Positions 40,001-52,329 of a stretch of 64,000 nt of DNA are shown here, piece by piece (position 1 is the stretch's first letter; each line of letters opens with the position of its first letter). The stretch is from Rallus limicola. Taxonomy: Eukaryota > Chordata > Aves > Gruiformes > Rallidae. The stretch spans positions 3,398,501 to 3,462,500 of the forward strand of contig JAKCOZ010000041.1 of assembly GCA_022605955.1 (NCBI GenBank), in the 5' to 3' direction. A program made the translations under genes and the position numbers. The notes beneath the pieces are model-generated. The model did no database searches. It was not told the origin of the DNA and saw nothing but the letters and a program-made list of their open reading frames with translations.

Positions 40001-40523
40001 AGCTTCTCATCTTATGCTTGGATGCAAGAAACATTCCAACTTTTTAACATGATTCCCAAAGTGTTATATTGAGATTATAGGTAAATCAACAAATAAGTAA
40101 ATAAAATTAAACCTGCAAGCAAGGTAATTTGGTTGGTTCCTCCCAGAAAGTGATTCTACTTATTTTAAGATGGGCTGTTTACAAAGCCTACAGTAATACT
40201 TTTCATTTCTGTAGTTAATTTCATGAGGAGAAAGCAGCTAGCCTTCTTCCTAAAGGCTGAGTAGGGTGTGATTCTGCTTCTAACAGGAATAAAATCTGTA
40301 ATGATTAACATCAAGCATTCATGGGAGGATTCAGACATTACAAAGGCATGAGCACACTTGAAACACAGCTCCATCAGTCTCCACGTACGTTACCTGGTTG
40401 TCCAACTGTGTTCAACCGCACCATGAGATGCCTTTTGCTGGGACAGTGTAAGTGAACGTCAGACAGCACAGTGTCACTTTTAAATGTGGGGTTATCCATC
40501 TCCTTCTGTGCTACATCTACCAT
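30972..40523 (-). CDS. METTL22: METTL22, methyltransferase-like 22 (complete coding region, 10 coding exons)
   Basis: This is a seven-beta-strand, SAM-dependent protein-lysine methyltransferase of the MTF16 group; human METTL22 is reported to methylate the DNA/RNA-binding protein KIN (Kin17). Ten exons join in continuous phase with GT/AG borders, summing to 1188 nt including the stop (395 aa; human is about 404). The N-terminus carries the conserved block SDTVLSDVHL (residues about 16-25). Residues about 44-160 hold an acidic, poorly conserved linker that includes DDDGDLEVVRRPR. The Rossmann fold begins near 175, with motif I LELGGGTG at 199-206 and the acidic residue D223 in CTDVG, expected to bind the SAM ribose. 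KELDW is at 253-257, and VFYDDDLTD, matching the human FYDDD block, starts at 292. The end, ELWKVIAEELTGT, also resembles human. The start at 40523 was chosen because the human N-terminus aligns there and it lies 6 nt after a splice acceptor. The gene is head to head with TMEM114, as in human. Confidence 0.96.
31580..31907 (+). mobile_element. CR1 LINE 3' fragment, subfamily C, in METTL22 intron 10
   Basis: A 3' CR1 piece antisense to METTL22, beginning near AGGAGGGGAATC and ending AGACCAGGCTGGGATTCTAT. Its mirror copy lies at 43004-43330; a shorter relative is at 53334. Confidence 0.9.
32520..32688 (-). CDS. METTL22: METTL22 exon 10
   Basis: The acceptor is ttctcttgccag and the donor CAATTG|GTAAGT. 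It encodes (R)LNFTLRHMDVTCEAYSHF, then a variable stretch, then VEPIKPDFCQFLVYERIEQL, matching human VEPVEASFPQLLVYERLQQL. Confidence 0.94.
33474..33576 (-). CDS. METTL22: METTL22 exon 9
   Basis: The acceptor is a long T tract ending in ggtag, and the donor is AAAAAAG|GTAAGT. It encodes (V)FYDDDLTDALFRTL through LAVEK. The FYDDDLTDA block is conserved with human. Confidence 0.93.
34103..34121 (+). repeat. (AACC)n microsatellite in METTL22 intron 8
   Basis: Four AACC units plus a partial one. Confidence 0.85.
34506..34586 (-). CDS. METTL22: METTL22 exon 8
   Basis: The acceptor is tctttattacag and the donor GATG|GTAAGA. It encodes (D)PEAPYSWSEEEIADLHDHC, matching human PKVPFSWSQEEISDLYDHT. 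Confidence 0.93.
35758..35811 (-). CDS. METTL22: METTL22 exon 7
   Basis: The acceptor is cacccacag and the donor CACTG|GTAGGT. The 54 nt encode GEVKVKELDWLKDEFCT, matching human VRVKELDWLKDDLCT. Confidence 0.92.
36357..36428 (-). CDS. METTL22: METTL22 exon 6
   Basis: The acceptor is cttctttacag and the donor AGGAA|GTAAGT. It encodes (D)VGEDLLAMCEQNVALNRHL, aligning with human DVGADLLSMCQRNIALNSHL. The acidic residue after motif I is split across the exon 5/6 junction. Confidence 0.94.
36729..36800 (+). mobile_element. CR1 LINE 3' tail remnant in METTL22 intron 5
   Basis: About 70 bp with GTTGGACTCGATGATGG, CAGGTCCCTTCCAACTCAG and the terminal repeat ATTCTATGATTCTAGATTCT. Confidence 0.85.
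36937..37081 (-). CDS. METTL22: METTL22 exon 5, SAM-binding motif I exon
   Basis: The acceptor is cccttctgcacag and the donor CACAG|GTAAGG. It encodes VWRAAFLLADYILF followed by the glycine-rich SAM loop LELGGGTG and ends in VYCT. Human has LELGAGTG here. Confidence 0.95.
37167..37207 (-). CDS. METTL22: METTL22 exon 4, 41-nt micro-exon
   Basis: The acceptor is cattttcacag and the donor AAACAA|GTATGT. It encodes (E)HTMATPLEDVGKQ, nearly identical to human. The following intron is only 85 bp. Confidence 0.93.
37581..37931 (-). CDS. METTL22: METTL22 exon 3, acidic linker exon
   Basis: The acceptor is tgtccttacag and the donor AAAATAG|GTAGAG; the exon is 351 nt. It opens with (V)FLSYFRLLW, matching human VFLSQFKLLW, then becomes low-complexity and rich in D, E, K and R. 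DDDGDLEVVRRPRSASD is the conserved island inside it. This exon accounts for most of the length difference from human. Confidence 0.93.
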
Positions 40524-40529
40524 GATGTG
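40394..40529 (-). CDS. METTL22: METTL22 exon 2, with start codon
   Basis: The acceptor is ctctccccag, ending at 40530, and the donor is CCAG|GTAACG. The ATG is at 40523-40521, six bases inside the exon. It encodes residues 1-43 plus one base. SDTVLSDVHL and HLMVRLNTVGQP match human METTL22 closely. A second in-frame Met at residue 9 (MDNPTF) could also serve as a start. Confidence 0.93.
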
Positions 40530-41689
40530 CTGGGGAGAGGAACATCTACAGTACCCAAATAGTCCCCAGTGAAGAGCTGTCACGAAGCAATCTGATACTC
40601 TTCCAGGAACAGGCATCAAGTAACCTCATGACAAAGCTCCTGAGAAGACCTCTGGCATGATGTGATCATGCAAGCTCCACTGCACTACAGTAAGACAGCA
40701 AGTTGTGCATCAGGACATTCAACCTAAAACCAAACACAGGCAGCTTTCAGTGACATCCTGGCACTGTTTGCATATTGCTCCAGCAGTATTTTAGAAGATA
40801 AAATTCAGATCACACTGTCCAATGAAGTTGCAATGCTCCAGTGGTCTCTTTTACAATGCTCCTAAGAATCATCAAACATGTAATGACTACTAGCTCATGG
40901 GCAGACACTGCATATTTTAGGAAGAGCTAATAATTAGCTTGTGTTAGAAACAAAGCAACCCAAAAAAAAAATAGATGCACAGCCTTACAATGGTCAGGGT
41001 CTTCAAAGGAACCTGGCATGCACAACTTCACCATTTCAAGGGATCTTCCCTTCATAAGAATCTCTGAATTTTCTCAGAAATAGACAAAACCAGCAAATGT
41101 ATTATCATAGATTAGTCTCACAAGTTTTGTAAAAGGAATATCTGCCCTTCCAGGAGAAAATTCAGCTCCTTCCAAGCACACCCAACAGGGGGTTGTTAGT
41201 ATCTCCTGTCTGTGGTGCTCTTTATTCTTCCCCTGATAAAACACACAAACACCTCAAACCATCCTCATTACCCAAGGCTGACTTGTCTCTCTGTCACAAG
41301 GCACAAATTAATTACTTATTGTGAACAGAAAAATAAAGCAAACGTTTCCCCATGTTCTGTAAAATGAGACATTTTGTGAAGGGTCCGAAGAACCACAGAG
41401 CTGGAAACAACATGACTGCCTTCCAGACCTGAGCCAGGCTTAGCTCTCACACACACATCACCAAGCCTTACTGGAAGTGAGCAGACACCCAGGTCCCAGC
41501 AGCTATCAGCACCTCTAGTACTCCTTGTGTAAAAAATTTAAATGACATTTCTTATGCTGGCACAAGCACCTCGGAATATCAAGCTAATTTATTGTATTAT
41601 CTAATGGTGCTTGCACAAGATCATAAACATACAGGCTCCAAAGGCTTCCAGCGAGACAGGCAGCCTTCGGGACTTGAGCTGTGAAGCTC

Positions 41690-42400
41690 TATTAACTTCT
41701 GCGAGGCCTCCTCCAGCCCCGACCCTGCCCTTTGCCAGCACAGCCCTGCGCAAGCCGCAGCCAACCCTGACGCCAAATAACCAGGCGCGGCTTCCCCGGC
41801 GCGGCGCGGCACGGCACGGCACGGCGCGGGCAGGGCAAGGCTGGGCCCTGCTTCGCGGTCAGGGCCGCGCCCGCGGCCGAAGCCGCCTCTCCCCGGGGCA
41901 CTCCTGCCTCCTGCTCGGCAGCGCCAGCGCAGCCCGCGGACGGGGCTCCGGCCGCCAGGGCACCGCGGGCTTCCTCCCCCACGCTGTGCCGGGGCGGCTC
42001 GGCGCGGAAGGGCCGGGAGCGGGAAACACGAAGGCGCCGAGGCGAGCGCGATCCCCTCGGAGGAGCGACCCCACCTGCCTCCGCCGGCCGGTCCCGCCGC
42101 CATGCCGGGAGCCACGGCTCCTTCCGGCGCACGGCTGACGCCGCGCCCGCGCCCCGGTAGCCTGCGCCGTGCGGGTCCCTGGCCCGGGGCGGCCGCCGCG
42201 CCTCACTCGCTGCGTGCCGCCACCGTGGCAGCCGCTGCGCTGGGGTCTCCTCCCGCTGAACCGGGCACCAGGCCCGGGCCCGCATGCCTAGCGCCTGCCC
42301 TGCTCGCCGCGGGGAGCGTCTGCTCGCTCGTTTTCCGGGTGGCGGCCGGCCCCGGTGCTGGCGGATCCCCCTGTGCTCGTGCGGGGGTTCTTTGTTCGAA
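41690..42400 (-). promoter_or_regulatory. METTL22: CpG-island promoter and probable 5' UTR exon of METTL22
   Basis: This GC- and CpG-dense island starts about 1.2 kb upstream of coding exon 2. No coding exon is needed here because the start codon lies in exon 2. A donor-like GCGA|GTGAGG on the minus strand puts a possible end of the non-coding first exon at 42207; this is a prediction. Pentamer repeats of GGCGC/GGCAC lie inside the island. Long open frames here on both strands reflect GC content only. Confidence 0.75.
41798..41829 (+). repeat. GC-rich pentamer tandem repeat
   Basis: About six units of GGCGC/GGCAC in the METTL22 CpG island; the central units carry A in place of G. Confidence 0.8.
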
Positions 42401-43003
42401 CACCCAGAGCTAAACCCTAGGCAGATAGCTACCGGGAGCCAGGGAACGCCCGCAGCCAAGGTCAGTCTTGCCTCTCAAGCATCCACAGCAGTAGCCCTGC
42501 CTTTGAACCCATGTGTCTGACCCGCATTCTGTGTGTTCTGGAATGGCTCACCCTGTCCCGGTTCCCCCGTATTCCATGCAAAACTTTCAATTTCAAAGCA
42601 AAAAAAAATGGAAAAAAACCCCTAAAACTCTATGAAGGCAAGTGGGCATTTCTTCCCAAGCCTGTGCCGTGTCAGAACTGCCCTGCCACTGGGTGATGAG
42701 ATGAAGCAATACCCGTATCTGCTCCCTTTTTTTGGGGGGATGGGAGATCTAACCACTTAATTCTACTGAGTTTTTAACTGGGTATCATTAACCATGTAAA
42801 ATAAACTGAGGTGTGAGCAGGGACATCATACCGGAGCGCTCTGGTAACAGAAACTTCCCTAACTCGCAGAGTTAAGCAATGGCTGACTGGCAGATTTGAG
42901 TGTCTGTGGTTTTGATGTCAGTGCTTTAAGTAGTCACTGCACAGCTGAGCTCACCCCCAGCCCAGAGCTGGCTGCTGGTCCATGCTGAATGTGGGGCTGT
43001 GTA

Positions 43004-43330
43004 TCATAGAATCCCAGACTGGTCTGGGTTGGAAGGGACCCCAAGGATCACAGAGCTCCAACCCCCTGCCACAGGCAGGGACACCAACCTCCAGGCCTGG
43101 AGCTACACAAGGTTGCCCAGGGCCCCAGACAACCTGGCCTTGAACACCCCCAGGGATGGGACACCCACCCCCTCTCTGGGCAGCCTGTTCCAGCCCCTCA
43201 CCACTCTCTCTGCAAAGAACTTCCCCCTAATATCCAATTTAAACCTTCCTTCCTTCAGCTTTCATCCATTCCCCCTTGTCCTGCCATTATCTACCCTTTG
43301 AAAAAGTTGATTCCCCTCCTATTTGTATGT
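43004..43330 (-). mobile_element. CR1 LINE 3' fragment, subfamily C, upstream of METTL22
   Basis: It starts TCATAGAATCCCAGACTGGT and runs to about TTGATTCCCCTCCTATTTG. Both ends correspond to those of the copy at 31580-31907 in inverse orientation. It lies about 600 bp upstream of the METTL22 CpG island. Confidence 0.92.
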
Positions 43331-46300
43331 AGCCCAGCTCCGCTGTCAGGAGGCTGCAGCTGGGTGTGATACAGTTGACCACTGCCTGCAGCCTGGTCCC
43401 TGCAAAGTCACACACACAGATCTGCTCCGAGCTGTGTTCTGCTGAAATTCCTCTGCACAGGAATTGAACTTGGATGTATCGTTCAGCAGGAGGATGCTGT
43501 TCAAAAGTGGGCATTTACATATTAATTGCTTGTTATATGATAGTCATGTAAATCACTACAGATGATCCTTGTATTTTTCTTGAGTGGATGCTTGTGGGAA
43601 AGGACAAATTAAAGAACTGATGCTGGAAAAAACCCTTGGAATAATAATGCACAGTCTGTGTTTATTTCTAGATACCCGTCTCTCATCATCTGCATCCTTC
43701 TATAAAGGCTAAGGATTATTAAGAGAATGAAGAGATCTTTCCCTGTTTTTTACAGTCTGGAGTGTTGAATGGTAATAAAATAAAACAGAGAGGCATTCAG
43801 ATCCCTCACTGGAGTTTCTTTGGGGAATTCTGCTGGATAAACATCTGAGAAATATGCTTTGGAGATTTGTTTTCCTTTTATCCGACTCCCATGAAGGAGC
43901 AGAATATGATTTTACTTCCTGTGGTGATATGCTGTCACATAAATTATTACTGCAGTTTCTCTGCTGGCATATTCCCCACTGCTGTAAAGTGCTAACACCA
44001 CCCAGGAAAAACAGATTGTATTTGTCACAAAATCTTACCAGTTTGCAACAATGGACACTTCCTGGTACTCAGAGTAGTACTGTGGGAGTAGCTATAAAGC
44101 TATAAACTAGGGGTTTCACTACACTCCACAGCATCTTTTAAACACAAAGGAACATTACAGGAGAAGTGCTGCTATCATTCCTTTTCATAAAAGTGGAGCT
44201 ACTTTGTAATTACTGTGTAATCGTTAGGCAAAGCAGGAATATCTTGTGGCTGCAGAAGTTATTAAAGGAGCCAGTGTGGCTGCAGACATGACGTGTGGGT
44301 GATGAGGAGAGCCGTTTAGGGCCTGTCTAGCTCTGGAGGTGCAGTTTCTGTGCTCTGCACAAGAGGGCTTTCACAGGAAATTCCTGAGACCTGCCTCTCT
44401 TTTTAAAGACTAGGATGCTCCTCGGTTACATTTCCTATCTTCCTCGCAGCCATGTGAGCCAGGAATTTGCTTAAAGCAGCCCAAGAGTATCCCTTGAGCA
44501 CATTACAGCAGAAAGCTGTGGACCTGAAGGAAATGATTGCTTCCTGGATGATATTTGCCCAATCCTTTCAAGGCCCAAAGAACTTGGCTAGTGCAATTCC
44601 TTACAGAGCACCTTCTAACCAGCACTGATGCAGGAGGCTTGAAACAACTCTGAAAAATATGTATCACAGGGAAAATCTAATTCCTTAGGAACAGATAGGA
44701 AAATGAAGCTGATTCTAAGCAGACAGGAATAACCAGTGAATTAATACACTGCTATGCACTTGATCTTCTGCTGTGTGCTAGTAGATCCCTGATAGCTCAC
44801 AGTATCTTCCAGTATCTTCCAGTACCTACTATACTGTCTCTTTGCTTGTCTTCTTTAATGCTGTGTCTACCAGAAGGAAACACATTCTGTGCTCTCATTA
44901 GGTCAGTAAAAGCAAAAACCAAACCAAACTGAAAGCCTTCAGATAGGAAAGAACCCAACAACCCATCATTTCAATCCTACTGCACTGGGGGTGTTGAAAT
45001 GAGATATACTGGACTAGTTTTCACTTCATCTTGTTTAGGTATTCTGGTATGCAAAGGGCTTGAGACAAGTTCTTTAAGATACCAAGCAGCATGGAGAAAT
45101 GTCAGGCAACACAGTGAATAAATGGACTGTTGGTCTAGATGTTAAATCAGTGAATAAGCATGTGTGGCACCTCAGCTTTGGTCACTAGGTTGAAAATTGC
45201 TCAATAACTTCTTGAAGTTGCAAAGTGGATGACAGGAATAACTTAAAAATAATCTAAAAGGGCAACTGCAGCTGTCAGCTTTTTTGTCTCCACATTTCCT
45301 GAATATCCATTTCTTTTTCCCAGGGGAAGCTAAGAATCATAATGCCTCACCAGCAAGAAAACTAAATTACAAAGCACTAACATTAGCAGCACAGAGCTAC
45401 AATCCACAGTGATTTCTTTTTCATTAACTATTTTGAGGCTGTTCATAAGATACATTCACTGTGTCTGACCATAGCACTTTCCTCATGGGCTATGGAACAA
45501 TAATCCACATGCCTTTCACACCCCATGCTGACTCCTCACATCCAACACAAGCTGATTTTCACAGAATTTTTTCTAAGACAGAGGCATGGATGTCATGCCT
45601 CAGGTGATTCTTAGAACAAGGTCAACCCAGTGACTGACTGCAAGCAGCAAAAATACCTCTGTTTAGTTAGGGGAAAAGGAGCAAAATACAAAAGCCACTT
45701 TGGTCCCTCAGCAGCAATCAGGAATCATCAATTGTCTTTTAAATAAGTATCTCTGCACTTAGATTACAGTGAGGAACTGCAGAAAATTATTTCATATTTA
45801 CATGCTCCATACCAGATGCTCTCTTGAAATTTTAGCAAACACTAAGATTTCTCAGTGCTCCAAAAAATAAGAGGAAGTTCCATCCATTCTGCTCAGCACT
45901 ACTTACTTTTTCAAGTGTGTCAGCCTAAGAAGGCATTTCTCAGCCTTAGACCTGTGGTATATGAAAAAGAGGAAGGTGAAGACTTTACCACACATACCAG
46001 ACAGCTTTACAGAAGTTTAACTGCTTGTTTTAAATGATGAATTGGGCCATATTCCTCCATTGACTGAGTCCCAAGAAGTCAAAGCTAGAGATAAACTGGC
46101 CTACTCAAGACAGAGTAATAATTAGATAATCCAGCAGTTTATTACAGGCTGTTCATATCATCATCAGTGACCATTTAATCTCAATTTAGATTTTCATTAG
46201 GTCTTCTCCTCTCTGTACCTCTCACCTCCCTCTCATTGTCTCCCCTCTTCAGAGCTTGGTGGGCTAGCCAAAAAATGCTACTCTTCCCGTTGGCTTGAGG

Positions 46301-46821
46301 CAGCCCCCCACCTTGCCTACCTGGTATTAAGACTGTAAGAGTGTCCTCTAACCCCCTTGAAACAAAGACGTACAGGCAAGGCCACATTTATCATCTGCTT
46401 CAAGTGGGCAGTATTTCACTTACTCTGTAACAAACCATAACTGTGCAATGGAAATGAGACACTTTTATTAAACTAAGCACTTTAGTATCACCATTCACCT
46501 TGATGCTATGAAAAAATTTTGTATCACATCCACCTCATTCATTTCTTCTCTGATCTGTTTAGAGGCAGGTGGTTAATATGGCCCTGGCTCACAGACTGGG
46601 GATCAGATCAGGCTATTCCCAATGACTTCTGTAATTCTTGTCCATACACTGAGCACTTGAGGCCTTACTATGTTAAAAGAAAAGCTTGGATAATTAATGT
46701 CTGGATAAGGCACAAGAAGGAAGGTTTCAGTGTTGCTACGTCTGTTTTTCCCCACTACACCACTAGATCCTAGGGAAGAAGCAGGAGAGGGCAGCTTTTC
46801 AGATCCATTGGGATTCACATA
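43331..46821. other. METTL22-TMEM114 intergenic interval, left part
   Basis: AT-rich, with no exon or repeat recognised except the small duplication at 44803. It is a candidate place for regulatory elements, but none can be called by eye. Confidence 0.5.
44803..44830 (+). repeat. Short tandem duplication
   Basis: AGTATCTTCC is repeated directly, with a third partial copy AGTACC. Confidence 0.75.
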
Positions 46822-47287
46822 GCCAATGGGATCCTGGGGGGCATCAAGAGGAGTGTGGGCAGCAGGTCACAGGAGGGGATCCTCCCCCTCTGCTCTGCCC
46901 TGCTCAGGCCCCAGATGGAGTCTTGTGTCCAGTGCTGGGCTCCCTGGGATCAAACAGCCAGGGATCTCCTGGAGAGAGTCCAGAGGAGGCTATGGAGATG
47001 CTGAAGGGCCTTTTCAGTGCCTGTGGGGACAGGACAAGGGGCAATGGCTGCAAGTTGGAGCCTAGGAAGTTCCCCCCCAAGCTGGGGCAGAACTTTTCCC
47101 CAGTGAGGGTGAGGGAGCCCTGGGCCAGGCTGCCCAGGGGGGTGTGGAGTCTCCATCTCTGGAGAGATTCCAGCCCCGTCTGGACGCCGCCCTGTGCAAT
47201 AGGAGTTGGGGAGCTGCTTTGGCAGGGGCTTGGACCCCAGGAGCTCTCCAGCTCCCTTCCAACCCCTGGGATCCTGTGATTCTGGGA
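46822..47287 (+). mobile_element. CR1 LINE fragment, subfamily B
   Basis: It begins abruptly at AGCCAATGGGATCCTGG and ends with CAACCCCTGGGATCCTGTGA. Compared with the copy at 25638 it lacks about 145 bp in the middle: GCTGAAGGGCC joins TTTTCAGTGCCTGTGG. Confidence 0.92.
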
Positions 47288-50200
47288 TAGGTTGGACAAA
47301 CAGCAACTGAAAGACAGATGTAGGGAACATCCTTCCTAGGAATGTATGAGCCTGGCTGGCTGCCAGGGCTGATGGGGACACAGGGAGGGACCTGGAATAG
47401 GCTGTGCAAAGTGCTGAAGTGCAGGGGGCCACTTCAGTTGTATGGCAAAGCAGAAGCAGGACCACCCAGTAGAAGTCTCAGCAGGTAAGATGGAAAATCA
47501 AAGTCCTGTATTTTAACATGATTATTTTAAAAGATGCTTTTCTTTTTTTTGTTTGTTTGGGTTTTTTTTTCTTACTTGATGGGTCTTAGAAAGCAAAGCT
47601 ACTGCATCATGCAAGTCAGGGTGCAGAGACTCTTAAGGGAAGGTGTCTCTCAAGCTCTTTTTCCCACATACTTCTTCAGTATTCAAAGAATATTTCTGCT
47701 ATGGGTGGATTAGTTCTGCCCTGTTTGTGTTGTGCTCTCTTTCCCCCTGCCCTTCTGAACAGTATTTGTCCCTGTCAGGCCTGCCACTTGGAGTGTTTGA
47801 GTTTATCAGCCTCTGTTCTACCTGCTCAGTACACTCTCACTAGCTATACATCTTCTTCTCCTTGACACACTACATAAATACCTCCCTGACTAAGATTAAG
47901 TAACACAAGCCTCCTTCTTGTACTTTGTTTCCTACAGCAATTTACAGTACATTACATTATGCTTCTGAGAGTTTTATCCAGTTCTTTGTGTGTAGCCATG
48001 TCAGAATTCAAACCAGTGCTCTGTAAATCGATTTCCAGAGCACACAGCTTCCAAGAGAAGAGAAATGGGAATAACTGGTGCTTTTTAATTCTAATTTCTT
48101 TTTTGTCTGGCATCTTTCTTGTGTGTATGAAGGATGTGAGGGCTAAGACAACCTCTCTGGGTATGTTTAAATACAGTATTTGAGCTGGGATGCCCCATGG
48201 TGAAACTGGGGGTTGCTGCAGGGGTGACAAGGTGGCCTTATTACTGAGAAAAGTGACACATGGGAACAGCACTGATCTTTGTTTTGCAGTAATGGAGATC
48301 AAGCCCAGAAGAAAATGTTAGGAAATCTTATATTCAAATCAAGAATGACAAGATCATTTCCAGATGTCATTAGGCAGGAATAGAAATAGAGTGCCTAAAC
48401 CAGGAGCTTTTCTTTCACATACTTGAGGTAACATTTTGTATGCTGAAAGCACTGGATTAATTGTCTTGCATGCTTCACAGCTACCTGCTCCCTACTCAAA
48501 AAAAAAAGCTAGTAGATTTTGGTTTTTTGGTCTCTAGACAAGAACTTTCAAAAGAATGAGATGTAAATAGTTTCTTTATTGAGTGTTTTGTACTGCCTTT
48601 CATGGAGAAAAGCATTTGGAAAATCTTAACTACAAAGTTTATCTAACCAGCATCTTCAGATACTTCTTTAGTCCAGTGTTTGTTTGTGGTAAGCATAAGC
48701 ATGGATAATCAAAGCTTTCCCATGCTCTGTATTCTCACATAGTGAAAATAGGAAAACATGGGACTTACTCCAGTCCAAAAGGAGGAAGCCTAGGTATTCT
48801 ATGTCAAAAATAAGGAAACACACAAATACACTGAGAAAGAATGCCAAAGGGAGAGTATTCATCATGTTTTGAACCTTTCTTACATGCATTGCTTATAGCT
48901 TGTATGAAAGCTAAACCCTCCAAAACCAACAAAATACTAACTTTGGATACAAATAGTCGAAGCAACTGCCTGAGACCCAGTGGGGCACACCATAAATTGG
49001 TGATGTTCTTGCTCCAGTACAGAGTTCACAGGACTTGCTGGCATATTTTTTCAATTTTTTTGCAGCAAAGCACAATCCTGTAAAGTGTGCAGCAGCAGAA
49101 ACTTGTTACACACCATAGTTTTGCCAAATAATGCTCAAGCCCAGAATGACTTTGCCAGAACTTTGCCTGTATCCAAGGTGACACACCACGGTAACATCAA
49201 TAGGATGTTTGCATTGTGAAACCATTGTGATGCAAACTAACAAGGCATAATACTAAACCATTACAGGAGCTATAGCTCCAGCAGGTACATACAAGAATAC
49301 TTAAACTCTAGTTTGTTGAATAGAAACTTTCCAGCACCTTCCCTCTCTGCACATGATTGAGCATTTGAAAATGAACTTTGTAAAGAAAAGCACATACTGG
49401 ATTTGAGCCATTAAAAAATACTGCTGTTAATACTCTACAAATCATAGAATCATAGAATCACAGAATGCCAGGGGTTGGAAGGGAGCTGGAGAGCTCCTGG
49501 GGTCCAACCCCCTGCCAAAGCAGCTCCCCAGCTCATATTGCACAGGGCGGCGTCCAGACGGGGCTGGAATCTCTCCAGAGATGGAGACTCCACAACCTCC
49601 CTGGTCAAATACTTATCTCTTTTTCTGTATCAGGAAGATACATGATTATATTTCATTTTTCTACAGCATGTTCTAGCAATTGCTCTCTAAAAGCAAGAAC
49701 TTCATTAAAACCAGCCTTCTCCAGAGTCAGCTGGGTCAAAAGGAAATACCCATCAAATAGTTCTCCATCAAATCAATTTACAACAAGACTTGAAAAAAAC
49801 CAAACTTGACTGTGCTAATCTGTGCTGGGTACATCAGGCTCATCCTTCCTGTAACTCCCCTTTTAATTCAATATGAGGTATCTACACTCCATGGGTTTCT
49901 CTGGCATGTCAGTAACACTGGGTAAGAGACAGGACACTGTGTTATATGCCCTGGATTCTCTCATCAGAGGCAAACTGTGACCAGTCAGCCCTCTTTTAAA
50001 TTCACTTCAGGTTGTGGCTGTTCAAAAAAATGGGGGTGTACAACTGCATGATGAAAAATATTAAATCTGAGGAGCAATGGTCAAACCTCAGATCAACCAG
50101 CCTGAAGCTGGTAATTTCAGAGGACAGTGGATCTCAGAATTGTAATATTGTACATTGCCTCTCAGTTTTCTAAACCTGAGCAGCAGATTGATGTCAGCAG

Positions 50201-52329
50201 ATCTAACCAACACCCAGTCTGCCTATACAAAGTGAATTACTCCTTCACCAAAGATAAGTCTAGATTAAAATTTTGAATCTTTTATGCTGAAAATCCTGGT
50301 TTAATTTACCAAGTCTTGTGTTCTGTTTGGAGAACTCAGTAAACTGTAAATTCAATCTCCAGAGAAGACAAACTGTACTAGTGGCCTTTTCATTTTATTG
50401 TGAACCTTTCCTAATGAACACATTAAGATTTGATGGACTCTACTTTTTAAAGTTTTCTGACTTTGTAGGAAGTAGTTTTTTCCTTAGCATGAGAACAAAT
50501 GCCTAAATAGATGATGCTGATGTGGAAATTAAACCTCCATATGGAGGTGATTTATTCTTGACATAAACTTTTCTGTCGTCACAGCCTGGTCACAAAAGGG
50601 TCAGGTGTTATTAGGGTCTTACTTTTATTTACCATAAAAATGTATACAGATTCTACAAGGACCTCCACATAGCTTCATGGCTAAATCAAATTATTTAATA
50701 ATGTTTATAAAAATAAGCACATGTCCAGAACTTTGTGGACCCAAAGATTAGGACAAGAGCTCTCCAGGACACAGATCATCACTGATAAGCCTTTCATACT
50801 ATGCATGATTAACAGCTTAGACACAAGTGGGTTAAATATTCCTGGGTTTTTTACACTTCTTCTTGATTTTAACTGGGAGATGGCAGTGGCTGATCACTGC
50901 AGTGTGGTGATGGTTTAGATATATGAATGCTTCTGGTCTAGATTCATGAGAAGTGAGCTGATAAAACTTCTATTCAATACATGGTGTTGTGAGGCTAAGT
51001 AAAACTTTCAATTAACTCCACAAATATAGCTGTTAAAACCAGACAAGCTTGTGATCCCAGATAAGATTAATTTACCCCAAAGTTCGTTTATTATTTCATC
51101 CTGCATCAGTTAATGTAACAAAACATTTTCTCTTGTTTAATAAACCTTGCATGACTTGCTGTCATCCAACCATCACATTTACAAGGTTAACAGCTGCTTA
51201 GTTTGTAGAACTACACAGGCACTTCCAAATATTGCAAATCAACTTGGAGATGCAAAGAGATGGCAAAAGCTCAAAATAATGGTGTAACTGCTTACCAGCC
51301 TATTCCTGAATGCAGAGACTATTAAAATCCCAGAAATATGCACCTTTCAGTACTTTCACAGACCAAAATATGGTCACATCTCTCTCTCTCAGGGAATGTT
51401 TTCCTCTAAACTTGTCCTACTGCTGAAACCCTACTGGTTCATGATAGCTGGTTGCCATGGGCAGGTAATGATGTCGTGCTTTCTGCCCTGTGTCCGTGCC
51501 AGAAAAGGAATGAGAAACATTTTTGTAATGACTGGGAGTTACTTAGCAATTCCCTGGAAGGCCTGAAGTGAATTACAAATAAGAAAACAAGATGCCCTAG
51601 TGACCCTACCTGCACTGTGTCTTTATGCCAGTGAAGTGACACAGAACTCGGCAGTAAATGCTGCGCAGCTTTAAAAACAAAGGTTGTGTAAGTTACAGTT
51701 TATCTTGTCATCCAACAGGTTTCACTGGGCTGAAGATCAGCAGGAGGCTAAGTGCAGCAGGGTGGCCTAGGGGCTCACACAGTGAACATGTGTGCCCCTG
51801 GAAACCTCTGTGTGTCCTTCCAAAGTCTTTGGAAGAGGGTACGCTGCTGGTGTTCTTCCCTCCATCAGTGATACTTTCATCAGGGAAATGATACCAAGCA
51901 GGGTCCAAGCATCGCTGCGTCAGGCATCGCTTGCCACGCTACTGCCTCCTCTCACGCTGCCTTTCAAATTAGGTTACATCTGTCTCCTGAGTTTGGCATC
52001 TGGGAGGCAGAGAACAAGAGGGAATCTCTTGTAAATAGACAGCAGCAGAAAAGCAGTAAGAACACGAGCGCTTTGGCTGCTCCCCGGACCTTAGCTTCCA
52101 CTCTCTCCTCGAGGGCAGCGGGGTTTGGAAGAAGGAAGCTCTTATCCTTCCGAGGCGAGACCCTCAGGTTGCTTCAGGCCTGCCCAGCTCTCTGCACACC
52201 CCCTCCCCGCACTTTCTCACAGAGATCCCTTCCGAGGAACGCAGCCTTCGCCTCAGGGGCTTCCCCCGTCCATCCACAGGCGCCAAGCGCCCCAACCCCA
52301 CTCGCGCTCATCCACAAAGAGCGGGGCTA
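47288..52329. other. METTL22-TMEM114 intergenic interval, right part
   Basis: AT-rich upstream region of TMEM114, with a T-rich run near 47523-47575 and the CR1 fragment at 49444. No gene was recognised. Confidence 0.5.
49444..49605 (-). mobile_element. CR1 LINE 3' fragment, subfamily B
   Basis: It starts with the typical reverse tail ATCATAGAATCATAGAATCA and contains the subfamily B GGCGGCGTCCAGACGGGGCT. It is truncated after about 160 bp. Confidence 0.93.

Noticed and set aside
41611..42459. Long open frames over the METTL22 CpG island (up to 255 codons)
   Set aside because: Same GC effect; METTL22 coding starts downstream in exon 2.
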